Shown in pieces: positions 40,966 through 49,470 of a DNA stretch of 49,798 bases; the stretch's first letter is position 1, and the number at the start of each line of letters is the position of its first letter. The notes beneath the pieces are model-generated. The model made no database searches, had not been told where the DNA came from, and saw nothing but the letters and a program-made list of their open reading frames with translations. The stretch spans positions 1-49,798 of the forward strand of contig NZ_LADU01000030.1 in NCBI RefSeq assembly GCF_000961795.1, given 5' to 3'. Position numbers and translations under genes: made by a program. The stretch is from Hyphomonas sp. BRH_c22. Its GTDB lineage: Bacteria > Pseudomonadota > Alphaproteobacteria > Caulobacterales > Hyphomonadaceae.

Positions 40966-42396
40966 ATGAAAGACTATCTCAAATTCTACATCAACGGTGA
41001 GTGGGTCGATCCGGTGGAGCCCCGCACACTCGAGGTCGAAAACCCGGCCACTGAAGAGCCGTTTGCGCGCATCTCGCTCGGCTCGAAGGCCGATGTCGAC
41101 AAGGCCGTCGCCGCCGCCAAGGCCGCGTTCCCTTCCTTCTCGCAAACTTCTGTCGAATACCGCGCTGACCTGCTCGACAAGATCGCGGCCGGGATCCAGA
41201 AGCGCCTGCCCGAACTCGCATCCGCCATTTCCGACGAAATGGGCGCGCCCATGTGGCTCGCCAATGCAGCGCAGGTTCCTGCCGGCATGGGCCACTTTGC
41301 CACCACAGCGGCGATCCTTCGCGGCTATGAATGGGAAGAACTCAAGGGCACGACCCTGCTGCGCAAGGAACCGATCGGCGTGTGTGGTTTCATCACGCCC
41401 TGGAACTGGCCGCTCAACCAGATCGCCTGCAAAGTGGCGCCTGCCCTTGCCGCCGGTTGCACCATGGTGCTGAAACCTTCTGAAATCGCACCGCTCGACG
41501 CGCTGATCTTCGCCGAAATCCTGCATGACGCCGGCGTGCCAAAAGGCGTGTTCAACCTCGTCAATGGCGACGGCCCAGGCGTGGGCGCAGTGCTCTCGGC
41601 CCACCCGGACGTGGACATGATGAGCTTTACCGGCTCGACCCGCGCAGGCGTGCTGGTCGCACAGGCGGCCGCACCAACGGTCAAGCGTGTTGCCCAGGAA
41701 CTCGGCGGCAAGTCCCCGAACATTGTCCTGCCAAGCGCAGACCTGAAGAAAGCTGTTTCTGGCGGCGTCATGCAGATGATGACGAATACAGGCCAGTCCT
41801 GTAACGCCCCATCGCGCATGTTCGTCCAGAAAGACCAGCAGGACGAAGCCATCGCGATTGCCAAGGCGACAGCTGAATCGGTCAAGGTGATGATGCCGGG
41901 CGAAGCCACGCCGGGCGCCATTGGCCCGATCTCGAACGGTAACCAGTTCCAGAAGGTCCAGGACCTGATCCAGACCGGTATCGACGAAGGCGCGACGCTC
42001 GTAGCAGGCGGAACGGGCCGCCCTGAAGGCTTCAACAAGGGTTACTTCACCCGCCCGACCGTCTTCGCGAATGTCACCAACCAGATGACCATCGCCCGCG
42101 AGGAAATCTTCGGCCCGGTGCTCTGCATCCTGCCTTATGACACGCTGGAAGACGCCATCGAGATGGCAAACGACACGGTCTATGGCCTTGCAGGTTATGT
42201 CCAGGGGCCGGACAAGGAAGCCCATGAAGTGGCCAATCGCATCCGCGCCGGCCAGATCCTCGTCAATGGCGCAAGCCCTGACTTCTCGGCACCGTTCGGC
42301 GGCTACGGCCAATCCGGCAATGGCCGCGAATGGGGCGAACTCGGTTTCGAGGAATTCCTCGAAACCAAGGCTGTCATCGGCTACAAGGCCGCCTGA
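40966..42396 (+). CDS. Aldehyde dehydrogenase family protein
   Basis: A 476-residue NAD(P)-dependent aldehyde dehydrogenase: catalytic cysteine C279 (GQSCNAPSR), general base E245 (QELGGKSPN), NAD-binding FTGSTRAG and ITPWNWPLN. It oxidises aldehydes to acids; the sequence resembles broad-range or 3-hydroxypropionaldehyde-type enzymes but the specific substrate is not clear. GGGAGG precedes the ATG at 40966. The dyad over its promoter suggests a dedicated regulator. It ends at an intrinsic terminator. Confidence 0.93.
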   Translation: MKDYLKFYINGEWVDPVEPRTLEVENPATEEPFARISLGSKADVDKAVAAAKAAFPSFSQTSVEYRADLLDKIAAGIQKRLPELASAISDEMGAPMWLANAAQVPAGMGHFATTAAILRGYEWEELKGTTLLRKEPIGVCGFITPWNWPLNQIACKVAPALAAGCTMVLKPSEIAPLDALIFAEILHDAGVPKGVFNLVNGDGPGVGAVLSAHPDVDMMSFTGSTRAGVLVAQAAAPTVKRVAQELGGKSPNIVLPSADLKKAVSGGVMQMMTNTGQSCNAPSRMFVQKDQQDEAIAIAKATAESVKVMMPGEATPGAIGPISNGNQFQKVQDLIQTGIDEGATLVAGGTGRPEGFNKGYFTRPTVFANVTNQMTIAREEIFGPVLCILPYDTLEDAIEMANDTVYGLAGYVQGPDKEAHEVANRIRAGQILVNGASPDFSAPFGGYGQSGNGREWGELGFEEFLETKAVIGYKAA

Positions 42397-42422
42397 TCAG
42401 GCTGTCCGGACCAGATACATTC

Positions 42423-42452
42423 AAGGGCGGCCCGCAGGGTCGCCCTTTTTTT
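42423..42452 (+). terminator. Terminator after the aldehyde dehydrogenase gene
   Basis: AAGGGCG (42423-42429) pairs with CGCCCTT (42441-42447) and is followed by TTTTT. It ends the aldehyde dehydrogenase transcript on the plus strand. Confidence 0.85.
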
Positions 42453-42513
42453 ATGCGCACTGCCCCCGTCCGGCCACAGAGGCTGATCCGGAGCGCGTTG
42501 CCGGGAACAGATC

Positions 42514-42531
42514 GCACAATCGTGATTGTGC
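42514..42531. promoter_or_regulatory. Palindrome upstream of the CC0125-type lipoprotein gene
   Basis: GCACAATC-GT-GATTGTGC is a perfect 8-base inverted repeat with a 2-base centre, 99 bases before the lipoprotein start. The half site TTGTGC recalls CRP/FNR-type recognition only loosely. It is an operator candidate. Confidence 0.45.
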
Positions 42532-42629
42532 TGCGACGACCGGGACAGTTGGCCGCCGTCAATTCAACTGGCATTCATGCAGGATATACTCACATATAGA
42601 GCAGATGATGTTCTGAGGAGGATTGCCCC

Positions 42630-43220
42630 ATGCACGTGTCCAAGATTGCCGCCGGCTTTGCTGCCCTCGCCATGCTGGTCGCATGTACCACCGCGACCCC
42701 CTATCAGGCGGCATATGATTCAGAGCGCGGTTACTCGGAACAGCAGATCGAAGCCAACCGCTTCCGGGTCCAGTTTGCCGGCAACAGCCTGACAGACCGC
42801 AAGACGGTGGAGACCTACATGCTGTTTCGCGCGGCAGAGCTGACCCGGCAGAACGGGTTTGACCATTTCCGCGTCCTCCAGCGCGCCACGGATGCTGACA
42901 GCCGCGTCGTGCCGACGACCACAGGCTACTCGCCCTTCTACAGCAATTTCTATCTCGACTATCACTATTACGGCCCGCGCGCGGGATACTTCTACAATCC
43001 CCACCGCCAATGGGCCTATCCGCGTTCATTCTACGCGTCCCGCTTCGGCTATTACGATCCCTTCTGGGATGGCCCGCAGGAATATCGCGAGATCACCAGC
43101 TACGTCGCCTCGGCAGAAATCATCATGGGCAAGGGTCCGAAGCCCGATGATCCGGCCTATTTCGACGCGGACCAGGTGATCTTCAATCTGGGCAGCCAGA
43201 TTCAGCGCCCCCAGCCCTGA
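42630..43220 (+). CDS. CC0125/CC1285-type lipoprotein
   Basis: A 196-residue predicted lipoprotein (MHVSKIAAGFAALAMLVAC, lipobox LVAC). The mature part matches the CC0125/CC1285 lipoprotein family of Caulobacterales: TPYQAAYDSERGYSEQQIEANRF split before RVQFAGNSLTDRKTVETYML, then a tyrosine- and glycine-rich region (YSNFYLDYHYYGP, GYFYNPHRQWAYP, ASRFGYYDPFWDGP) and SYVASAEIIMGKGP. It should be outer-membrane anchored; function unknown. The upstream palindrome suggests regulated expression. The low-complexity tyrosine-rich middle is a family trait, not an artefact. Confidence 0.88.
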   Translation: MHVSKIAAGFAALAMLVACTTATPYQAAYDSERGYSEQQIEANRFRVQFAGNSLTDRKTVETYMLFRAAELTRQNGFDHFRVLQRATDADSRVVPTTTGYSPFYSNFYLDYHYYGPRAGYFYNPHRQWAYPRSFYASRFGYYDPFWDGPQEYREITSYVASAEIIMGKGPKPDDPAYFDADQVIFNLGSQIQRPQP

Positions 43221-43370
43221 TCGACCTTGAAAACGTATTGAACGCCGCCCTCTTCCGGGCGACGTTTACATAGGGCCCCGGTTTTTCTGTCCCGGCCCCT
43301 AGGCAAGCCCGCAGGCATGACCCAAATTGGCGCCTTGCTCTCCCACCGCATCTGAAGGAAAGGCGGGTCC

Positions 43371-44639
43371 ATGGCCGACACCGAACCCTCTGCCGTTCCG
43401 CCAAAGGGTGTGTTGCCGGACGCAAAGCGTCCGGTGCCGGGGCGCAGCGAACTTGTCGTGATGATTGCCGGCCTGATGGCCCTCAATGCCTTCGGGATCG
43501 ACATCATGCTGCCGGCACTCAACGAGATCTCCCATGCCGTGGGGCTCACTGCCCCTGGCACCGAGAGCGACAATCGCCAGCAGATGATCATTTTCTCCTA
43601 TGTGCTGGGCTTCGGCGCCCCGCAAATCATCTGGGGCCCCATCTCCGACCGGTTTGGCCGGCGCGGACCGCTTTTCGTCGCCCTCGTCGGCTATATCGTC
43701 ACTGCCTTTGCCTGCATCGTCATGCGCGATTTCATGGCCCTTCTGGTCATGCGCTTCCTGCAGGGCGTGTTCGCCTCCGGGGGCCGTCTCGTCGCCGTGT
43801 CGATCGTGCGCGACCTGTTCGCCGGCCGCCAGATGGCCCGGTTCATGTCACTCGTCATGACCATCTTCATGGTCGTCCCCATCCTTGCACCGGGGATTGG
43901 CCAGATCGTGCTGTTCATCGCGCCATGGGAAGGCATATTCGTCGTGCTGGGCGTTTTCGGCATCATCATGCTGAGCTGGACCTGGATACGCCTGCCCGAG
44001 ACCCTGCCCGAAGCGGCGCGACAGCCACTCAGCGTCCGCCATGCAGCCAGTGCATACGGGCAGATCATCCAGTCACGCGTCACGTTCGGCTACATGTGCG
44101 CTTCAGGCGTCATCTTCGGCGCGCTGTTTGCTTTCATTGCATCCTCCGAACAGATCTTCCGTGAAGTCTTCGGACAACAGGAAACGTTCGCGCTCTGGTT
44201 TGCCGGTGTCGCCGGCACGCTCGCCTGCGCCAATTTCCTGAACTCGCGCATTGTTGAAAAGGTCGGCATGCGCCGCATCAGTCACGCAGCGCTTCTGGTC
44301 TTTACCGCCGTGGCCGGGATCCTCGCCGTGGTGACATATTTCACGACAGACAATCTCTATGTCTTCTTCCCGATCTTCGCGCTCTGCTTTGGCTGCTTCG
44401 GCCTGATGGGATCGAATTTCAGCGCGCTGGCCATGGAGCCGCTCGGCAAGATCGCGGGCACGGCCTCTGCTGCCTATGGCTTCGCCACGACCACGGTCGC
44501 CAGCCTGATCGGCATGGCCATTGCCAGCCGGTATGACGGCACGACAGTCCCGCTCATGCTGGGCTTCGTCTGCCTCGGCCTTGCGTCGCTGGTGATCGTC
44601 CTGATCACCGAGAAGGGCAAGCTGTTCAGTTCACGTTGA
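43371..44639 (+). CDS. Bcr/CflA-type MFS multidrug exporter
   Basis: A 422-residue, 12-helix major facilitator of the DHA1 (Bcr/CflA) group, which exports drugs or metabolites by proton antiport. Motif A between helices 2 and 3 is [15 protein letters not shown], followed by [27 protein letters not shown] (motif B/C region) and [19 protein letters not shown] precedes the ATG. Its stop overlaps that of the converging rimK gene by 14 bases. Substrate unknown; no dedicated regulator is next to it. Confidence 0.92.
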   Translation: MADTEPSAVPPKGVLPDAKRPVPGRSELVVMIAGLMALNAFGIDIMLPALNEISHAVGLTAPGTESDNRQQMIIFSYVLGFGAPQIIWGPISDRFGRRGPLFVALVGYIVTAFACIVMRDFMALLVMRFLQGVFASGGRLVAVSIVRDLFAGRQMARFMSLVMTIFMVVPILAPGIGQIVLFIAPWEGIFVVLGVFGIIMLSWTWIRLPETLPEAARQPLSVRHAASAYGQIIQSRVTFGYMCASGVIFGALFAFIASSEQIFREVFGQQETFALWFAGVAGTLACANFLNSRIVEKVGMRRISHAALLVFTAVAGILAVVTYFTTDNLYVFFPIFALCFGCFGLMGSNFSALAMEPLGKIAGTASAAYGFATTTVASLIGMAIASRYDGTTVPLMLGFVCLGLASLVIVLITEKGKLFSSR

Positions 44640-46035
44640 TGTGGCGGCGCGGCTTGGCATTGCTCTCGCGCACCTTGGACAGCGGCCGCACCTGACGCTC
44701 CAGGTGTTCGATAATCATGCCTGCAATGTCCTTGCCGGTCGCGCCTTCGATTCCCTGCAGGCCGGGCGAGGAATTGACCTCCAGCACTTTCGGGCCGTCA
44801 TCGGTGTGCAACAGGTCCACACCCGCCACACGCAGGCCCAGCACACGCGCCGCATCGCGCGCAATATCGCGCTCGGCCCGCGTCAGCTTCACCGCGCTGG
44901 CCGTGCCGCCGCGATGCAGGTTGGACCGGAACTCCCCCTTGGCCGCCTGGCGCTTCATCCCGCCAACCACCTTGTTGCCGATGACGAAGCACCGCGTATC
45001 GGCGCCCGCTGCCTCATTGATGAATTCCTGCACCAGGAAGTTCGCCTCAAGGCCCCGGAAGGCATCGACAAGGCTCTCGGCCGCCTTGCGTGTTTCGGCC
45101 AGCACCACGCCCTTGCCCTGCGTCGAAGACAGCAGTTTCACCACGACCGGCGCGCCGCCGGCCAGCGAGATCAGGTCCTTGGTGTCCTTCGGGCTATGCG
45201 CAAAGGCTGTGATCGGCATGCCGATCTGCGCCCGCGCCAGCAGCTGGTGCGCCAGCAGCTTGTCGCGCGACCGCCCGATAGCCCCTGCCCCGTTCAGGCA
45301 GAACGCGCCCGTATTGGTGAATTGGCGCAGCACCGCCATGCCATAATCGGTGATCGACGCTCCGATGCGCGGGATAACCGCATCAAACCGTGCCAGCGCC
45401 TTGCCGTCATAATGCACTTCCGGATCAATCGTCCCGATCTGCATGTAACAGCGCGCCGTATCGATCATCTCCATGATGTGCCCGCGCGCCTCGGCCGCTT
45501 CCATCAGGCGCCGGGAAGAATAATTGTTCGGCTCGCGCGTCAGAAGTGCAATCCGCAGGGGCCGCTTCACGGGCGTGCGCTTCGGCAGGCCGCTATAGCG
45601 GGCATAGTCCAGCAAGGGCTGGCTGAACGAGACGTTCGGGTTGACGATCATGTCCGGCTGGATGGCGCCGCGCCCGAACAGCATCCGGTAGGTCATGTTC
45701 TCGCGGTTCGACAGGGTCAGCTGGATCGGCCAGCGCCGCCCACCCATCTCGGCCTCGGTCTCGATCACGTAACGCAGTTCGGTATCGCCGTTCGAACTCG
45801 TCACCTCGCGCCGGTCGATGACGCGCGCCGAACAGGTCACTTCGAGGCCGGGATCGTTCGGGTCCGGCTGGATCAGGAAGCGCACCTGCGGCTTGGTGTT
45901 CGGCCCGAACGGCTCGATCACGCTGGCATGCAGCGCCGAGGTCTTCGCCCCGGTATCCACTTTGGCCTTGATCGCAGGCAGGCCAAGCTCCGGCAGCGCC
46001 AGCCATTCTTCCCAGCCGAGTTCAAACTGTCCCAT
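44626..46035 (-). CDS. rimK: RimB-RimK fusion (ATP-dependent zinc protease-like domain plus glutamate ligase)
   Basis: The 469-residue product has two parts. Residues about 1-150 match the RimB/DUF785 retropepsin-like domain ([32 protein letters not shown], with D near 27). Residues about 160-455 are an ATP-grasp ligase of the RimK group ([43 protein letters not shown]-grasp [26 protein letters not shown], and [12 protein letters not shown]). RimK adds glutamates to ribosomal protein S6, and RimB modulates it. E. coli RimK is about 300 residues without the first domain. The [11 protein letters not shown] is used; upstream frame adds 21 unsupported residues. Confidence 0.92.
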   Translation of the reverse strand: MGQFELGWEEWLALPELGLPAIKAKVDTGAKTSALHASVIEPFGPNTKPQVRFLIQPDPNDPGLEVTCSARVIDRREVTSSNGDTELRYVIETEAEMGGRRWPIQLTLSNRENMTYRMLFGRGAIQPDMIVNPNVSFSQPLLDYARYSGLPKRTPVKRPLRIALLTREPNNYSSRRLMEAAEARGHIMEMIDTARCYMQIGTIDPEVHYDGKALARFDAVIPRIGASITDYGMAVLRQFTNTGAFCLNGAGAIGRSRDKLLAHQLLARAQIGMPITAFAHSPKDTKDLISLAGGAPVVVKLLSSTQGKGVVLAETRKAAESLVDAFRGLEANFLVQEFINEAAGADTRCFVIGNKVVGGMKRQAAKGEFRSNLHRGGTASAVKLTRAERDIARDAARVLGLRVAGVDLLHTDDGPKVLEVNSSPGLQGIEGATGKDIAGMIIEHLERQVRPLSKVRESNAKPRRHINVN

Positions 46036-46181
46036 GCCGGCTCCTGATTGTTCTGAATTGTATGTATTCGCCGCCCCATAACCGGGTTGGCAGCGCACCG
46101 CAATCTTGCGCGCGCATCAAGCGCCCCCTCCGGCCCATTCGGGCCCACCTCCCCCGCGTTACGAGGGAGGATAAGGCAATG

Positions 46182-48176
46182 CTAAGCCGGCGCCAGCCAG
46201 GCCTTCTCGACCACTTTCACCACATCACCCATGATGCCGGTGATCTTGAAGTCCTTCGGCGTGTAGATGCGGGTCACGCCCATCTGGCCGAGGGCGCGTG
46301 CGTCTTCCGGCGGAATGATGCCGCCGACAACCAAAGGCACATTTTCCAGCCCCACCTTGCGCAGCTCCGCGATCGTCTCGCGCACCAGGTCCAGATGGCT
46401 GCCCGACAGGATCGACAGGCCGACGACATGCGCATTGGCCGCTTTCGCCTGCGCCGCAATCTCTGCCGGCGTGAAACGGATGCCTTCATACACCACATCC
46501 ATGCCCACTTCGCGCCCGCGCGCCGCAATCTGCTCGGCGCCATTGGAGTGGCCATCGAGGCCCGGCTTGCCCAGAATATAGGTCAACCGGCGGCCCAGCG
46601 CCTCCGACACGCGGTCCACATCGGCCTTCACCGCCGCGATGTCCTCGTCGCCGCCCCCGCTGATAACCATGGCCACGCCCGTCGGCGCACGGAATTCGCC
46701 GAACACTTCGCGCAGCACACTGCCCCATTCGCCGGTCGTCACGCCCGCCTTGGCGCAGGCAATGGACGGCTCCATGATGTTTACCGAACTCGCCGCCGCC
46801 GCCTTCAGATTGACCAGCGCCGCCTCAACCGCCGCAGTGTCGCGTTTCGCGCGCCATTCCTTCAGGTCACGCACCTGCGCGGCCTCTTCGGCCGGGTCGA
46901 CCGTCATGATGGCGCCATCGCCGGTGCCCAGCGGACTTTCTTCCGTCGATGTGTATTTGTTGACGCCCACAACGCTCAGCGAACCGTTCTCGATGGCCTT
47001 GATCCGGTCGATATGCGCGCCGACCAGGCTTTCCTTCATATGGGTAATGGCATTGGTTGCCCCGCCCAGCGCGTCGATCTCGGCCAGTGTGGCGCGGGCC
47101 TTCGCCTTCAGCTCCTCGGTTTTGCCATCAATCACATGGCTGCCATCGAAAATGTCCTCGAACTCCAGCAGGTCTGTCTCATAGGCGAGGATCTGCTGCA
47201 GGCGCAGGCTCCATTGCTGGTCCCATGGCCGCGGCAGACCCATGGCCTCGTTCCAGGCGGGCAATTGCAGCGCGCGGCAGCGGGCGCGCTTCGAGAGGGT
47301 CACGGCCAGCGCCTCGATCAGGATGCGGTAGACATTATTCTCCGGCTGCGGCTCGGTCAGGCCGAGGGAGTTCACCTGTACGCCGTAGCGGAACAGCAGC
47401 GCCTTCGGGTCTGTCACGCCATAGCGTTCGCGGCCAATTTCCTCCCACAGGTCCACGAAGGCCCGCATCTTGCAGAGTTCCGTAACGAAACGCACACCCG
47501 CATTCACAAAGAAGGAAATCCGCCCGAATACGGTTTCAAAGTCTGATTCCGGAACCTGCCCCCCGGCTTTCACCCGGTCGAGCACCGCAATCGCCGTCGC
47601 GAGGGCATAGGCCAGCTCCTGTTCCGGCGTCGCGCCGGCTTCCTGCAGGTGGTAGGAGCAGACATTCATCGGGTTCCATTTTGGAACTTCGGTATAGCAC
47701 CAGCTGACCATGTCCGAAATCAGCCGCATCGACGGTTCCGGCGGGAACACATAGGTGCCGCGAGACAGATATTCCTTCACGATGTCATTCTGCGTCGTGC
47801 CGCGAAGCTGGGCACGGTCGTCGCCGCGCTCATCGGCCAGCGCCACATACATGGCCAGCATCCAGGCTGCCGGCGCATTGATCGTCATTGACGTGTTCAT
47901 CTCTTCCAGCGGCAGCTGGTCGAACAGTTTCGCCATGTCGCCCATATGCTTGACCGGCACGCCCACCTTGCCGACTTCGCCGCGTGCCAGGATATGGTCG
48001 GCGTCATAGGCCGTCTGGGTCGGCAGGTCGAAGGCGATGGACAGGCCCGTCTGACCCTTGGCCAAATTGCCCCGATACAGCTCGTTCGATTTCTGCGCCG
48101 TCGAATGGCCGGCATAGGTCCGGAATATCCAGGGCGCGTCCGGCGCGTGCTGGATCGGTTTCTGTGTGTCGGCCAT
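46182..48176 (-). CDS. ecm: Ethylmalonyl-CoA mutase
   Basis: A 664-residue B12-dependent mutase that turns ethylmalonyl-CoA into methylsuccinyl-CoA in the ethylmalonyl-CoA pathway for C2 assimilation. The sequence closely follows Rhodobacter Ecm (MeaA): WIFRTYAGHSTAQKSNELYR, KGQTGLSIAFDLPTQTAYDAD, YLSRGTYVFPPEPSMRLISD, WNPMNVCSYHLQEAGATPEQE, and QVNSLGLTEPQPENNVYRIL. The cobalamin domain has DGHSNGAEQIAARG (DxHxxG type) near residue 545. It is one chain rather than the two-subunit methylmalonyl-CoA mutase form. A GGGGAG site precedes MADTQKPI at 48176. Its presence suggests no glyoxylate shunt. Confidence 0.94.
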   Translation of the reverse strand: MADTQKPIQHAPDAPWIFRTYAGHSTAQKSNELYRGNLAKGQTGLSIAFDLPTQTAYDADHILARGEVGKVGVPVKHMGDMAKLFDQLPLEEMNTSMTINAPAAWMLAMYVALADERGDDRAQLRGTTQNDIVKEYLSRGTYVFPPEPSMRLISDMVSWCYTEVPKWNPMNVCSYHLQEAGATPEQELAYALATAIAVLDRVKAGGQVPESDFETVFGRISFFVNAGVRFVTELCKMRAFVDLWEEIGRERYGVTDPKALLFRYGVQVNSLGLTEPQPENNVYRILIEALAVTLSKRARCRALQLPAWNEAMGLPRPWDQQWSLRLQQILAYETDLLEFEDIFDGSHVIDGKTEELKAKARATLAEIDALGGATNAITHMKESLVGAHIDRIKAIENGSLSVVGVNKYTSTEESPLGTGDGAIMTVDPAEEAAQVRDLKEWRAKRDTAAVEAALVNLKAAAASSVNIMEPSIACAKAGVTTGEWGSVLREVFGEFRAPTGVAMVISGGGDEDIAAVKADVDRVSEALGRRLTYILGKPGLDGHSNGAEQIAARGREVGMDVVYEGIRFTPAEIAAQAKAANAHVVGLSILSGSHLDLVRETIAELRKVGLENVPLVVGGIIPPEDARALGQMGVTRIYTPKDFKITGIMGDVVKVVEKAWLAPA

Positions 48177-48326
48177 GCCGGGGCTCCCCAATTGTTTTGT
48201 TGCGGCGCAACATGCCGTGTGGCGTTCGCGAGTGCAAGCGGCCAGACCCCCGCCCTTGTGCTATCGTGTCATCATGGCCACATCTGACCAGACTCACCAC
48301 ACCCCCGCCGCACCCGGACTCCACCC

Positions 48327-48866
48327 TTGAACCACCCCTCCTCCCCCCTTCAGCTGGCGCTCGGCCTGCGCCTGGCCACATTGCTCGCCTTCCCGTTCGG
48401 CGTGGTCCTTGTGGCCCTGATGCAGCGCAGCTTTCTGATGATCTTACTGCTGGCGGCCGCGATGGTTGGCGTCAGCCTGGTCGAACGCGTCCGCCTTGCC
48501 CGGCTCACCGGATTGCCTGCCCCCCTGTCACTGGCCGCCATCCTGCCCGGCTTCGCCGTGCGCCTCGGCGGGCTTGCGGGCCTGTTCATCGTCCTGCTCG
48601 GCATGCTCGCCCTGTTCCGCGACACATCGCTCGCCCGCAGCTTAGGCCTTGAAGATGCAGCCATTTTTCTCGGCGTCACCGGGTTTGCCCTCGCCGCCAA
48701 CGCCATCAGCGCCCGCATCGCCACGCGCGAAGTCGGATCGGCCCTGTCAGCCCTGAACGCAGCGTACGATCAGGCCGGACCGGGCCCAGCCTCCATGGAC
48801 GGCGAGATCATTGAGGGCGAGTTTGCCGAACCGTATAACGGGGCCGATACTTCCGCTCGCTCCTGA
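48327..48866 (+). CDS. Small membrane protein of unknown function
   Basis: A 179-residue protein with about four hydrophobic segments: near 13-50 (LATLLAFPFGVVLVALMQ, FLMILLLAAAMVGVSLVE), 80-97 (VRLGGLAGLFIVLLGMLAL) and 112-128 (IFLGVTGFALAANAIS), and an acidic tail (DGEIIEGEFAEPYNG). I do not recognise the family. The start shown is a TTG and is uncertain; no better ATG lies before the first helix. It is divergent from ecm and precedes the SemiSWEET gene by 50 bases on the same strand. Confidence 0.65.
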   Translation: MNHPSSPLQLALGLRLATLLAFPFGVVLVALMQRSFLMILLLAAAMVGVSLVERVRLARLTGLPAPLSLAAILPGFAVRLGGLAGLFIVLLGMLALFRDTSLARSLGLEDAAIFLGVTGFALAANAISARIATREVGSALSALNAAYDQAGPGPASMDGEIIEGEFAEPYNGADTSARS

Positions 48867-48916
48867 CGCAGGCTTGCTGTATATAGCGCGCGTATCCTGG
48901 CGGAGCCTCCCCTCAA

Positions 48917-49363
48917 ATGACTGAATCCATTGGATTTTTAGCAGCAATACTCACCACGTTCTCGTTCGTGCCGCAGGCCGCGCATATCCTGCGCACCCGC
49001 CAGACAGATGGCATTTCCCTGCTGATGTACGCAATGTTCACCGTGGGAATCGTCACCTGGCTGGTCTACGGCCTGATGATCGCCAGTCTTCCGGTCATCC
49101 TCTCCAATATCGCGACCCTCGCGCTCGCCGCGACGATCTTGTTCCTGAAGACACAAGCAGTCATTGCCGCGCGCAGACCTATCCCTCAGCCCATCGCCCA
49201 GGGCGCATCTGTGGACGGCGGCCCCTTGGCAAGAGATTTTTTGGCGGTCATTTGCAGTTTGGCCGATAGCGGGCATCTGTTCGGCCTATTTGGGCGGCTT
49301 TCAGATGCCGCTGGCCATCATGCGTTCCGCAAGATGAGGTCCCTTACAAAAGCCCGCACTTGA
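48917..49363 (+). CDS. SemiSWEET sugar transporter with run-on C-terminus
   Basis: The first 87 residues are a normal SemiSWEET (MtN3/PQ-loop) three-helix unit: FLAAILTTFSFVPQ with the P19-Q20 turn, TDGISLLMYAMFTVGIVTWLVYGLMI and NIATLALAATILFLKT. These dimerise to move sugars. SemiSWEETs usually end near 85-95 residues; here 60 more follow (from PIPQPIAQG on) with no family resemblance and a changed composition. The likely reason is that an insertion sequence next door has removed or displaced the original stop. The core should still fold. Confidence 0.82.
   Translation: MTESIGFLAAILTTFSFVPQAAHILRTRQTDGISLLMYAMFTVGIVTWLVYGLMIASLPVILSNIATLALAATILFLKTQAVIAARRPIPQPIAQGASVDGGPLARDFLAVICSLADSGHLFGLFGRLSDAAGHHAFRKMRSLTKART
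49268..49312. ncRNA. Hairpin in the IS110 3' flank, possible guide-RNA element
   Basis: AGC (49268-49270) and GGCATCTG (49272-49279) pair with CAGATGCC (49302-49309) and GCT (49310-49312), an 11-bp stem with one bulged G (49271) and a 22-base loop. It lies in the region downstream of the IS110 transposase, where IS1111-group elements encode their guide RNA. The assignment to a guide RNA is speculative. Confidence 0.25.
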
Positions 49364-49470
49364 AGGTGCTTGCGCCCAGGTGGGTTGTCCTCACTTGTTG
49401 AACCTACGGGTCTGCATGACCTCCTTTTGCTCTCACCAATCTCGTTTTGCGCCTTAGCGGCTCGGCGACC

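Noticed and set aside
44641..46047. Long plus-strand open frame opposite the rimK gene
   Set aside because: Antisense shadow; translated product is low-information and rich in R and H.
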